Below, piece after piece: positions 36,843-45,362 of a stretch of 64,000 nucleotides of DNA. The notes under the pieces were generated by a model, which made no database searches, was not told the DNA's origin, and saw only the letters and a list, made by a program, of their open reading frames with translations. The DNA is from Thermodesulfovibrionia bacterium (GTDB lineage Bacteria > Nitrospirota > Thermodesulfovibrionia > UBA6902). Positions within the stretch are counted from its first letter, which is position 1. The number at the start of each line of letters is the position of its first letter. The translations under genes were made by a program, and so were the position numbers. The DNA lies in NCBI GenBank assembly GCA_030646035.1, contig JAUSMY010000061.1:1-64000 (forward strand), written 5' to 3'.

Positions 36843-37787
36843 TTACTTCCCCGTATACCCTGTAATCTCAGCCAGTCTATCAGGTTTTTGAATTCCCTCA
36901 TACCTCTTCCCATTTATGATCCATGTGGGAAAGGACTTGATATTGTTTTTAATGCACGCAGCCGACGGCGGGCCTGAGCGTCCGGTTGGTGAGCACTCTA
37001 CATACGGCAGGCTCTCTTTTGATGCCCCGAACAGAGACTTCTGTTCCACGCAGGCTGGTCACCAGAATGCGCCGTACATCTTCGCATCCTCTTTTACGAG
37101 ATGCGCAACCAGTCCTTGCAGATATGGCTTTTCAGGCCCGGCTCCTGAATAAAAGATGCCGCTGTAGTGCAGATGCATTCCGCCTATGATGATCACTGCC
37201 ACTATCGCCGCCTGTCTTGCCCATGACGCAAAGTTAAGGTTGGGCAGCCATGAACGCTGTGAGGTCATAACTATAAAAATGATAGTCATGATAGAGAAGG
37301 AGGCGAGGCAGTAGATGCATGTGGCCTTGATGACAAAGATGGAGATGGAGACGAGATAGATGCTGTATGCAAATCCTATGAGTGAGACTGTCCATGCCGC
37401 TTTCCAGTGCGAGGCGCGGTTGCGGATCTTGAAACCGATGAATGCGAGCGCGGTGTATGTGAGAAAACCCCAGAATGCTGTCGGCAGGAGTAGAAAGGTT
37501 CCCCATCTGCTTCCCTGAACGATACTGCATGTGCTTCCCTCATTACAGAGGAGCGGCTTCTGTCCGAACCAGTGGATAAGGGAGAGGTAGGCGGTAAGGA
37601 TCATGCCTGCGGCTGCAAGCCCGGTCAGCGTCCAGTTCGGCTTATCGAGATATTTCGGTATCTGCGGCTTTTTAAATTTCTTCTTTTTAGCCGGCTCTTC
37701 CTGTATCTGAGTTTCTTCTACAACAGATGATTTATTCAGAGCCTCTTTTTGTTTCTTATCTTTCTTGCCCAATTTGTTACCTCGCAT
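36843..37787 (-). CDS. VKOR-thioredoxin fusion, probable selenoprotein (in-frame UGA)
   Basis: Reading through one in-frame TGA (37061-37059) gives a 314-residue protein. Residues 1-49 are Lys-rich and cytoplasmic. A five-helix VKOR domain follows with all key cysteines: the loop pair Cys81/Cys87 and the active CIYC (Cys157, Cys160). Then comes a thioredoxin-like domain in which KMYGAFW is followed by UGA-P-A-C, so UGA (residue 243) replaces the first Cys of the usual WCPxC motif. The frame downstream is open and conserved (EQKSLFG, LPYVECSP, FPTWIINGKRYEG, ending GYTGK). A hairpin 12 bases after the UGA resembles a bacterial SECIS. The protein would reoxidise periplasmic disulfide carriers using quinone. 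Alternative: a recent nonsense mutation. Confidence 0.72.
37029..37046 (-). promoter_or_regulatory. SECIS-like hairpin downstream of the in-frame UGA
   Basis: On the minus strand GAACAGA, loop AGTC, TCTGTTC: a perfect 7-bp stem with a 4-base apical loop having G in the second place and U in the third. The loop begins 19 bases after the UGA. Bacterial SECIS elements lie inside the reading frame just after the UGA, with a small loop carrying an early G. Confidence 0.6.
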
Positions 37788-37878
37788 TAATTATGTCATT
37801 TCCGTGCTTAAGGCACCTACTGTTGGTGAAGACGTGAATCCAGTCATCTATTAAATGATTTTAACTTTTTTCTGCTGT

Positions 37879-38211
37879 TCAATGATAATTCTCTTTAACC
37901 TTCTTTAAATTCAGCAGCAGTCCTGAAAAAAGTGTAAAGGCCGCCACTGCTCCAAGTATGACAGCCATCCTTATCCACGGCTCTCCGGAACGCATTCTTT
38001 CATTGGCTATGACAACGATAGTATTTATCCAGACACCCGCGCCTGCTAAAGCAAAGAGCTGGATCAATATCAATATTCCCCTCTTTTTTATCAGAAGTAA
38101 TAACGGCACAAGGATGCTAACAATCATCATGGGATAATTGTAGTGCCTGTAGAAATGCGCTGATATTATTATGGAGGAGAGTAGTAATGGGATCATACGG
38201 AGCAGCATCAT
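37879..38211 (-). CDS. small multi-TM membrane protein
   Basis: 110 residues with four hydrophobic segments (about 3-20, 28-43, 46-66, 82-102) and a Lys-rich end. No family recognised. It lies 91 bases upstream of the VKOR fusion on the same strand and may be co-transcribed with it, which would suggest an envelope redox or membrane role; this is inference. Starts at the ATG at 38211 or at the internal ATG six codons on. Confidence 0.6.
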   Translation of the reverse strand: MMLLRMIPLLLSSIIISAHFYRHYNYPMMIVSILVPLLLLIKKRGILILIQLFALAGAGVWINTIVVIANERMRSGEPWIRMAVILGAVAAFTLFSGLLLNLKKVKENYH

Positions 38212-38359
38212 GCGATTATAAATGATGAGATAAAAAATGTCCAGCTTTAAAGCTTATAACACATTGAAATATAATGGCAAACTTCACTATTGAAATCCGG
38301 AGAGAAAGGGCGTAGTATTATAACTATCAATCGTAGCTAAAAGAAATGGCTTAAAGTAA

Positions 38360-38380
38360 CTTGACATGACTCATGTCAAG
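38360..38380. promoter_or_regulatory. HspR-type operator (HAIR-like inverted repeat) before dnaJ
   Basis: Perfect palindrome: 10-base arms CTTGACATGA and TCATGTCAAG around one central base. It fits the HAIR layout (CTTGAGT-N7-ACTCAAG) in outer positions CTTGA...TCAAG. The HspR gene lies in the same operon, so autoregulation is expected. Confidence 0.75.
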
Positions 38381-38389
38381 TCTTATTAT
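38361..38389 (+). promoter_or_regulatory. promoter of dnaJ-hspR-clpB
   Basis: TTGACA (38361-38366), exactly 17 bases, TATTAT (38384-38389). The -35 box and most of the spacer lie inside the palindromic operator, so repressor binding would block RNA polymerase directly. Confidence 0.78.
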
Positions 38390-38426
38390 AGAATCAGGCG
38401 CACATCTGACAGGTAAAAGGGGTTAA

Positions 38427-39488
38427 ATGGCAACAGGAACAAAAGACTATTACGAATTACTCGGAGTTAAAAAGGATGCCTCAGCCGCAGAGATAAAGAA
38501 GGCATACAGGAAACTTGCGCGCAAATTTCACCCTGATGTCAATCCCGGCGACAAGGGTTCTGAACAGAAGTTCAAAGAGATAAATGAGGCGTACGAAATT
38601 CTGAGCGACCCCAAGAAGAAGGAGCAGTTCGACCAGTTCGGCGAGGCCGGATTTGAAGGGGCTCACGGCTTTCAGGGCTTCGGCAATCAGGGATTTGGCG
38701 GACAGGGATTCGAAGGCGCAGAGGATATCTTTGCAAACCTCTTTGGCGGCGGAGGATTTGGGCAGAGGGAGAGGCCCGCTATGGGCCATGACCTTGTTAC
38801 ATCATTTGATATAACTCTTGAAGACGCATACAAGGGAGTGACAAGGCCTATCTCATTAAGAAGAGAGGCGGCATGCAATAGCTGCGGAGGGAGCGGGGCT
38901 GAGTCTTCACAGACATGCTCAAGCTGTAAAGGCACAGGCGTTATAAAACAGGGAAGAGGAATGTTTAATATGAATCAGCCTTGTCCGTCATGCAGAGGCA
39001 CTGGAAAGATAATTACAAAAGCATGCGGCGCATGCGGCGGCAACGGTCTCACAATGGTCACTGAATCTTTGAATGTAAAGGTCCCGCCCGGCGCTGACAC
39101 AGGCATGAGGCTGAAGATCAGGGGCAAGGGCGGCGCAGGCATAAAGGGCGGCCCTGCGGGAAACCTATATATAGACCTGACTGTAAGTCCTCACCCGGTA
39201 TTCAAGAGGGAGCATGACGACCTTTATGCGGATGTTCCAGTGACTGTCAGCGAAGCTATACTCGGCGGAAAGATAAAGGTCCCGACGCTTGACGGTTCGG
39301 TTACGATGACGCTTCCTTCAGGAACAGACAGCGGCAAGAAGTTCAAACTAAAAGGCAAGGGAATCCCCAATAAGAAGACAGGGAATAAAGGCGACCAGTT
39401 TGCGGTCATAAAGATAGTTGTTCCGAAGTCTGTTGATGACAAGACAAAAGAGGCGTTGAAAGAGATTGAGAAGGCGTATAAAAAGTAA
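38427..39488 (+). CDS. dnaJ: DnaJ chaperone
   Basis: 353 residues. J domain 1-70 with the HPD motif ([11 protein letters not shown]), Gly/Phe-rich linker (~75-115), zinc-finger domain with four CxxCxGxG repeats ([32 protein letters not shown]), then the two C-terminal substrate-binding beta domains. Cytoplasmic co-chaperone of DnaK. Slightly short for the family but complete. First gene of an operon with hspR; dnaK/grpE are not here, so this may be a second DnaJ dedicated to the HspR regulon. Confidence 0.95.
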   Translation: MATGTKDYYELLGVKKDASAAEIKKAYRKLARKFHPDVNPGDKGSEQKFKEINEAYEILSDPKKKEQFDQFGEAGFEGAHGFQGFGNQGFGGQGFEGAEDIFANLFGGGGFGQRERPAMGHDLVTSFDITLEDAYKGVTRPISLRREAACNSCGGSGAESSQTCSSCKGTGVIKQGRGMFNMNQPCPSCRGTGKIITKACGACGGNGLTMVTESLNVKVPPGADTGMRLKIRGKGGAGIKGGPAGNLYIDLTVSPHPVFKREHDDLYADVPVTVSEAILGGKIKVPTLDGSVTMTLPSGTDSGKKFKLKGKGIPNKKTGNKGDQFAVIKIVVPKSVDDKTKEALKEIEKAYKK

Positions 39489-39500
39489 GGAGATATTCTG

Positions 39501-39845
39501 ATGGATGACAGGAAGCACCCGCTCTTTATGATAGGCGTTGTATGCGAGATGTTCCATATACATCCGCAGACGCTCCGCATTTACGAGAGAGAGGGGCTGA
39601 TACATCCGAAGAGGGTAGGAGGCGCAAGGCGTTACTCAGCTGAAGATGTTGACCGTATCAGAAGGATACTGAACCTTACAAAGGACCTCGGCGTGAACAG
39701 GGCCGGGGTTGACATAATCCTCAGGATGAGGCACAGGATGGAAGCGCTGCACAGGGAGATGGATGAGATGATGGGCCATATAGAAAGCAGCATGAGGAGC
39801 GATTTTGAGAAGAGGATAAGAGAGATATTTGAGGAGGAAGAGTGA
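39501..39845 (+). CDS. hspR: MerR-family heat-shock repressor HspR
   Basis: 114 residues. MerR-type winged helix at the N terminus: FMIGVVCEMFHIHPQTLRIYEREGLIHPKR, then ARRYSAEDVDRIRRI; a coiled-coil tail (MEALHREMDEMMGHIESSM) for dimerisation. It follows dnaJ by 12 bases, the typical dnaJ-hspR order. It most probably binds the palindrome at 38360-38380. Confidence 0.92.
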   Translation: MDDRKHPLFMIGVVCEMFHIHPQTLRIYEREGLIHPKRVGGARRYSAEDVDRIRRILNLTKDLGVNRAGVDIILRMRHRMEALHREMDEMMGHIESSMRSDFEKRIREIFEEEE

Positions 39846-39862
39846 TTATCAAATTATATAAA

Positions 39863-39991
39863 AGGCGCACTGTCGAACAAACTTTACAATGCGACGGAAA
39901 TCATAGGGCTCTTTCAGAAGAACTATACGCTGTCAATATAACTACAGGAGCAAAATATGTGTCGCAGTAAAGTTTGTTCGACAGTGCGCCT
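39863..39991. repeat. 129-bp element with 25-bp perfect terminal inverted repeats (MITE-like)
   Basis: The arms 39863-39887 and 39967-39991 are perfect inverted copies (25 bases, AGGCGCACTGTCGAAC... inward). Six more bases pair inside (TGCGAC/GTCGCA) after a two-base bulge. The ~65-base middle has no gene. It lies between hspR and clpB. No obvious target duplication in the flanks, and no T-run, so neither a typical terminator nor a proven MITE. Confidence 0.8.
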
Positions 39992-40023
39992 GTAATAAAC
40001 ATGATATATTTTTGGAGGGATAG

Positions 40024-42630
40024 ATGAGATTCGATAAATTCACAGTTAAAAGCCAGGAGGCTGTTCAAAAGGCGCAGCAGCATGCCGAGGGGAAGGGGAA
40101 CCAGCAGGTTGATGTTGAACACCTGCTATATGTTCTTCTGGATGAGGGGATAGCTTTTGAGCTGGTAAAGCTGCTTGGCGTGGATGTGAATGCGCTGAGA
40201 AAGGATGTTGAAGCTGAGATAGAGAGGTTCCCAAAGGTTCTGGGTTCCACGCCAATGGGGCAGCTTTATGTAACGCAGGAACTTAAGAATATATTTGAGA
40301 AGGCGCATAAAGAGGCAGAGCATCTGAAGGATGAATATGTAAGCGTTGAGCATCTGCTTCTGGCGGTCATTAAGTCAAAAAGCAGGACAGAGAAGCTCTT
40401 TACCAAATACGGGATCACCGAAGCAGGCATTCTTGAAAAGATGCGTGATATAAGGGGCACACAGCGTGTCACAGACCCTGCGCCTGAAGACAAATACCAG
40501 GCGTTGCAGAAATACGCCAAAGACCTGACAGAACTTGCAAGGAAAGGAAAGCTTGACCCTGTTATAGGAAGGGATGATGAGATACGAAGGGTGATACAGG
40601 TGCTCTCAAGAAGGACAAAGAACAATCCTGTCCTGATCGGAGAGCCCGGGGTCGGCAAGACAGCAGCGGCAGAGGGGCTTGCACAGAGGATAACTTCAGG
40701 CGATGTGCCTAATTCACTTAAGGACAAGAGGGTCGTTGCACTTGATATGGGCGCGCTTGTGGCGGGCGCGAAATACAGGGGAGAGTTTGAGGAGAGGCTC
40801 AAGGCTGTGCTCAAGGAGGTTGAAGATGCAGAGGGCAGGATCATACTCTTCATAGATGAACTTCATACAGTGGTAGGCGCAGGCGCGGCAGAGGGCGCGA
40901 TAGACGCATCCAACATGCTCAAGCCTGCTCTTGCAAGGGGAGACCTCAGATGTGTCGGCGCGACTACGCTGAATGAGTACAGAAAATATATTGAGAAAGA
41001 CCCTGCGCTTGAGAGAAGATTCCAACCTGTCTTTCTTCAGGAGCCGAGCATTGACGACACGATCTCTATTTTAAGAGGTTTGAAAGAACGTTACGAGGTT
41101 CATCACGGCGTAAGGATTAAGGACTCAGCGCTCATAGCAGCCGCGGTCTTGAGCAACAGGTATATATCAGACAGGTTCCTTCCTGACAAGGCGATCGACC
41201 TGATAGATGAGGCAGCATCAGGGCTCAAGATGGAGATAGACAGCATGCCTGTTGAGCTTGATGAGATCGAAAGGAAGCTCAGGCAGTATGAGATGGAGAA
41301 GCAGGCTGTGAAGAAAGAGAAGGACAAGGCTTCGCAGGAGAGGGTTGAAAAGCTGAACAAGGAGACAGCCGACCTCACAGAGAAACGCAATATGCTTAGG
41401 ACACAGTGGATGCGTGAGAAAGATGCTATCAAGAAGATAAGCGCTATCAAGCAGGAGATAGAGAAGGTAAAGATAGAAGCGGAAAAGGCTGAGCGCGAGG
41501 GAGACCTGAGCAAGGCGTCTGAGCTGAAATATGGAAAACTTATCGAACTTCAGAAATCTTTTAATGAAGAGCAGAAGAGGTCACTGGAAGAGGATGGCAA
41601 GAACAGGATGCTCAAGGAAGAGGTGGATGATGAGGATATCGCAAAGATAGTCTCAAAGTGGACAGGAGTCCCTGTGAGCAGGATGCTTGAGGGCGAGGTG
41701 CAGAAGCTTCTTAAGATGGAAGAGAGGCTGAAGCTCCGCGTTGTGGGGCAGGAGGAGGCGATAAACGCTGTCTCAGATGCGGTACGCAGGGCGAGGGCAG
41801 GCATACAGGACCCGAACAGGCCGATAGGTTCATTCATCTTCCTCGGGCCTACGGGCGTTGGAAAGACAGAGCTTGCAAAGGCTCTTGCAGAGTTTCTATT
41901 TGATGACGAGAATTCAATGATACGTATAGATATGTCCGAGTATCAGGAGCGGCATACCGTATCAAGGCTCATAGGCGCGCCTCCGGGATATGTCGGGTAT
42001 GATGAGGGCGGACAGCTTACCGAGGCGATAAGGAGGAGGCCTTACGCGGTCATACTCTTTGATGAGATAGAGAAGGCGCACCAGGAGGTATTCAATGTCC
42101 TTCTGCAGGTGCTTGATGACGGCAGGCTCACTGACGGGCACGGACGCACCGTTGACTTCAGGAACACGGTCGTTATCATGACCTCGAACATAGGGAGCCA
42201 GCATATTCAGGAGATGCTGACTGAGTGGAGCGATGAAGACCAGATGCGCAAGAGCGTCACGGATGACCTGAAGAAGTTCTTCAGGCCTGAGTTTTTGAAC
42301 AGGGTGGATGAGACGATAATATTCCATCCGCTCAGCAAGGATCTGCTTATCAGGATAGTGGATATTCAGCTTGAGCAGATGAAGCGTTATCTTAAAGAGA
42401 GGCATGTTGACCTTGTGCTCACCGATAAGGCTAAAGCATATCTTGCGGATGTGGGGTATGACCAGTTATACGGGGCGCGTCCGTTGAAGAGGGCGATACA
42501 GAAGGAGATACTCAATCCTCTTGCCACAAAGCTCCTTGACGGAAGCTTCAGCGAGGGCGACCTTATCGAGGCGGATATAGAGGGAGAGAAGATTTTATTT
42601 AAAAAAGCGGCAGGAGTGACGGCAGCTTGA
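40024..42630 (+). CDS. clpB: ClpB disaggregase
   Basis: 868 residues. Clp N-terminal repeat domain (1-145), first AAA+ module with GEPGVGKTA and [13 protein letters not shown], a long middle coiled coil (about 405-525, [16 protein letters not shown] onward) that marks ClpB rather than ClpA/C, and a second AAA+ module with [16 protein letters not shown] and [12 protein letters not shown]. It pulls aggregated proteins apart together with DnaK/DnaJ. Ribosome site GGAGGG. Probably still under the dnaJ promoter and HspR control despite the palindromic insertion before it. Confidence 0.97.
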   Translation: MRFDKFTVKSQEAVQKAQQHAEGKGNQQVDVEHLLYVLLDEGIAFELVKLLGVDVNALRKDVEAEIERFPKVLGSTPMGQLYVTQELKNIFEKAHKEAEHLKDEYVSVEHLLLAVIKSKSRTEKLFTKYGITEAGILEKMRDIRGTQRVTDPAPEDKYQALQKYAKDLTELARKGKLDPVIGRDDEIRRVIQVLSRRTKNNPVLIGEPGVGKTAAAEGLAQRITSGDVPNSLKDKRVVALDMGALVAGAKYRGEFEERLKAVLKEVEDAEGRIILFIDELHTVVGAGAAEGAIDASNMLKPALARGDLRCVGATTLNEYRKYIEKDPALERRFQPVFLQEPSIDDTISILRGLKERYEVHHGVRIKDSALIAAAVLSNRYISDRFLPDKAIDLIDEAASGLKMEIDSMPVELDEIERKLRQYEMEKQAVKKEKDKASQERVEKLNKETADLTEKRNMLRTQWMREKDAIKKISAIKQEIEKVKIEAEKAEREGDLSKASELKYGKLIELQKSFNEEQKRSLEEDGKNRMLKEEVDDEDIAKIVSKWTGVPVSRMLEGEVQKLLKMEERLKLRVVGQEEAINAVSDAVRRARAGIQDPNRPIGSFIFLGPTGVGKTELAKALAEFLFDDENSMIRIDMSEYQERHTVSRLIGAPPGYVGYDEGGQLTEAIRRRPYAVILFDEIEKAHQEVFNVLLQVLDDGRLTDGHGRTVDFRNTVVIMTSNIGSQHIQEMLTEWSDEDQMRKSVTDDLKKFFRPEFLNRVDETIIFHPLSKDLLIRIVDIQLEQMKRYLKERHVDLVLTDKAKAYLADVGYDQLYGARPLKRAIQKEILNPLATKLLDGSFSEGDLIEADIEGEKILFKKAAGVTAA

Positions 42631-43680
42631 TCAGATAGCTTTATACTTCCGCAGATTAACGATGCTCTCCTGCAGAACGACCTTTATGAAACCGGCTGCA
42701 GGCACAGAGAGGAACATGCCGAGTATGCCGAAGAATTTGCCGCCGATGATGATCACGAGCAATACTATCAGCGGGTGCATGTTAACGCTCTTGCCGACGA
42801 TGTACGGCTGCACAGCCATATCGTCTATAAGCTTTACAACCGCAAATGCAAGGATCACAGAAAACACCGTTTCAAAATTGCCGTTATTCAGGAGTGAGAC
42901 AAGCACAGCCAGCGCAGCGCCAACTATCGGCCCGAAATAAGGCATGAAGTTCGCAAGACCGGCAAAGACCCCTATGAATAAAAAGTATTTCACGCCCAAT
43001 ATCCAGAGCGCTATCGTAGAGAGTACTCCTACGAACATCGCGTCCATTAACTGGCCGCGCAGAAAGTTTGAGACCTGAGTTTCCAGGTTGGAGATCAGGC
43101 GGAGTGTGAATTCAAAGTACTTGTTAGGCACCATGCTGACAAATGCCTTTTTGAATGCCCTCCCGTCTTTCAGAAAAAAGAAGGTTATAAAAGGGATAAG
43201 GAATACGTCGATCATGAGAGATGCCATATCAAGCAGATGATTGACAAACCATTCGCCCAGGCTGCCGATACTCTTCTGGATCTTCTCCATCAGATGAATA
43301 TCTTTCATGCCCAGAAAGGAGAGGTCTTTCTCAATGAGGTGTTCGATCTTTTCGATCAGAGCGGTTGTCTGAGCTGAATCCAGATTGATCTGGATCGCGG
43401 TGATATCTCCAAAAAATAGAGGTATCAGAAGAAGGACTGCGATGACGCCGGCTGCTATTATCGTACAAAAGAGGACCACTGTCGCGAGTGTGCGGCTCAT
43501 ACCGCGTGATTCCAGCAAAAGGGCTAACGGGTCAAGGACAAAGGCGAGCAATGCTGAGATGATAAGGATCTTTACTACATCGCTGATGAATGAAAGGAGA
43601 GATGCCGCAGCGATCAGGACTACAAGTATGACGATTATTCTGAACCAGCGCGCGCCTTTATTTTCTTCCTGACTCTCCAA
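42631..43680 (-). CDS. AI-2E family (PerM-like) transporter
   Basis: 349 residues, about eight membrane helices. The family pattern is clear: FVLDPLALLLESRGMSRTLATVV near the N terminus, FLKDGRAFKKAFVSMVPN in the middle, and the GLANFMPYFGPIVGAALAVLV and VGKSVNMHPLIVLLVIIIGG stretches. The family includes sodium/proton antiporters and other exporters; the substrate is unknown. Its stop abuts the clpB stop on the other strand with no spare base. Confidence 0.9.
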   Translation of the reverse strand: MESQEENKGARWFRIIVILVVLIAAASLLSFISDVVKILIISALLAFVLDPLALLLESRGMSRTLATVVLFCTIIAAGVIAVLLLIPLFFGDITAIQINLDSAQTTALIEKIEHLIEKDLSFLGMKDIHLMEKIQKSIGSLGEWFVNHLLDMASLMIDVFLIPFITFFFLKDGRAFKKAFVSMVPNKYFEFTLRLISNLETQVSNFLRGQLMDAMFVGVLSTIALWILGVKYFLFIGVFAGLANFMPYFGPIVGAALAVLVSLLNNGNFETVFSVILAFAVVKLIDDMAVQPYIVGKSVNMHPLIVLLVIIIGGKFFGILGMFLSVPAAGFIKVVLQESIVNLRKYKAI

Positions 43681-43690
43681 TTTTATACCA

Positions 43691-44191
43691 TCAAACCTGA
43701 GCTTCGGATCTTTTATTCAGGGCGTGTATCTCTTCGTTAGCTCTTTTTAAACGTTCACCGATCGTCCTGGCAAGGCATTGAAGGATCTTAACGCCTATCT
43801 GCGGTTTTCTGCTTATAAGTTCGAAGAGGTCGGATTGAAAGAAGCAGAGCATCCTGCATGATGTTTTTGCCATAGCGGTCGCGCTTCGCGGAGAATCGTC
43901 AAGCAGGGCAAGTTCTCCAAAGAAATCCCCGCCCTGCAGTTCTGCAAGGATCTTCATGCAAGGTTCGGTTACTATAGCTACAGAGCCGTCTTCAATAATG
44001 TACATACCGAATCCCGGAGTTCCCTGGCTGAAGACAACCTCATCCGGCTGATACTCTCTGCGATGCAGTATGCGTTCAATATGCGATATATCATTGTTGC
44101 TCAGGCCTTCAAAGACAGGGATCTTCTTCAGGATGTCCCGAACCCCTTCTTTTTTCTGCCTCTTGAATATGTTTCCCCAAAGATTGTTCAT
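43691..44191 (-). CDS. cyclic-nucleotide-binding domain protein without output domain
   Basis: 166 residues. A single cNMP-binding beta-barrel: IPVFEGLSNNDISHIERILH at the start and the phosphate-binding cassette GGDFFGELALLDDSPRSAT (~95-115). No HTH follows, only a helical tail (TIGERLKRANEEIHALN), so it is a stand-alone sensor rather than a Crp-type regulator. Lies just upstream of the PerM-like gene on the same strand (10-base gap) and may regulate that transporter. Confidence 0.85.
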   Translation of the reverse strand: MNNLWGNIFKRQKKEGVRDILKKIPVFEGLSNNDISHIERILHRREYQPDEVVFSQGTPGFGMYIIEDGSVAIVTEPCMKILAELQGGDFFGELALLDDSPRSATAMAKTSCRMLCFFQSDLFELISRKPQIGVKILQCLARTIGERLKRANEEIHALNKRSEAQV

Positions 44192-44263
44192 TTGAAAGGT
44201 ATTATAAGATAAAAATACTTTTTTTGATATTTTGCAGCAGGCGCCGGATAAGCCGGCAGGCCG

Positions 44264-44848
44264 CTATGGGGTCGGGATCACTCCGCGTAGAATAGACTCT
44301 GATTCCTGCAGCGGGCCCAATGGTTTTTTGTTCTCATAAAACTCATGCGTATTGGGCTTGCCACCCCACAATTTATAAATAATAAGGTCTTCGTTAAGAA
44401 CGATGAGCGCCTTGAAGTTCCACCCGTAATCTTCCCTCTTTCTCTTGAAGCTGAAGAGGTCAAGCACGACATTGCCGAAGCGTTTACTCTTCATGTTCTT
44501 GATGTTGATCTCATAAGCGTAGCAGAGCTCTTTAAACTTCAGGCACTCCTGCAGCCCCGGGTCAAGGTCTTTCATCTGTATGGAAGGGTTGGGCATGAAA
44601 CGCTGTATGATATCAAGGTAGGTGAGTATCTCAACATTCTCTGTTGAGTAGGGATGGAAGTTGAGAGCCTTGAGGTCTTCGTTTGTTGTCTTGTACGGCA
44701 CTATCCTGTCAAAGTTCTTCTTTGCGTCATCAAAGCTTTCCCACGGAGATTCGGTAATTGTTTTGGAACTTGGAAGAAGGGATGTGCATCCGGCCATGAA
44801 GACCGTCGCAATGATCAGGGCATAAGATATCAGCGTATTCTTTTTCAT
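44264..44848 (-). CDS. hypothetical lipoprotein
   Basis: 194 residues from the ATG at 44848 (an upstream in-frame ATG at 44896 is less likely because it puts a second hydrophobic stretch before the signal peptide). Lipobox FMAGC. The mature part (ESPWESFDDAKKNFDRIVPYKTT, DLKALNFHPYSTENVEILTY) is not assigned by me to a numbered family; similar lipoproteins occur in Deltaproteobacteria and Nitrospirota. Periplasmic or outer-membrane location inferred. Confidence 0.68.
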   Translation of the reverse strand: MKKNTLISYALIIATVFMAGCTSLLPSSKTITESPWESFDDAKKNFDRIVPYKTTNEDLKALNFHPYSTENVEILTYLDIIQRFMPNPSIQMKDLDPGLQECLKFKELCYAYEINIKNMKSKRFGNVVLDLFSFKRKREDYGWNFKALIVLNEDLIIYKLWGGKPNTHEFYENKKPLGPLQESESILRGVIPTP

Positions 44849-44923
44849 ATCGTTAAAGCTGGAAAATCCAAAAGCTACAAAATAAATATAATTCATTTAA
44901 GATGAGATTGCAAACGGCAGGGA

Positions 44924-45268
44924 CTATTTCTTGGCAGGGTCTTTAGGCGTCATAGTTGAAGCGGGCAGCTTTCTGAACCGGATATACATTGTCAGCGCAG
45001 ATATGAAACTCATGATGAGCCATATGTTCAGACTCTCGGTGGCTTTCTTGATGATAACTGCAATACCGAACAGTATGAAGATATATAAAGCTGACCCGTC
45101 AATGTAGAGGTGGCCTATCATAGGAAAGAAAAAGCTTAACGCCAGTCCTGCCCAGAGCTTGCCCGGCATCTTCTTCTTCACAAACAGGGTGACCCATGCA
45201 GGAATTGCGATAGTTATGAAAAATACAAGCAATAAAATTACAAGTCCGTCCGGCCCGACAGTAACCAC
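44924..45268 (-). CDS. small membrane protein
   Basis: 114 residues, GTG start at 45268 with AAGGAG eight bases upstream. Three or four hydrophobic segments: 9-29, 38-52, 60-75, 84-97. No family recognised. On the same strand as the lipoprotein after it (gap about 75 bases). Confidence 0.62.
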   Translation of the reverse strand: MVTVGPDGLVILLLVFFITIAIPAWVTLFVKKKMPGKLWAGLALSFFFPMIGHLYIDGSALYIFILFGIAVIIKKATESLNIWLIMSFISALTMYIRFRKLPASTMTPKDPAKK

Positions 45269-45362
45269 TGATTAACTCCTTTTTTATGATGAGAAACTTT
45301 AAACGATTTCATACAGAAAATTCAAATATCTTTTGACAACTCATGAAGCCTGATGCTACCTT

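Noticed and set aside
36843-37787. Broken VKOR pseudogene (two separate fragments)
   Set aside because: The single TGA falls exactly on a redox Cys position, the rest of the frame is intact and a SECIS-like hairpin follows. Pseudogene remains the fallback if Sec machinery is absent.
39863-39991. Rho-independent terminator after hspR
   Set aside because: The arms are 79 bases apart and no T-run follows; clpB still needs a promoter upstream.
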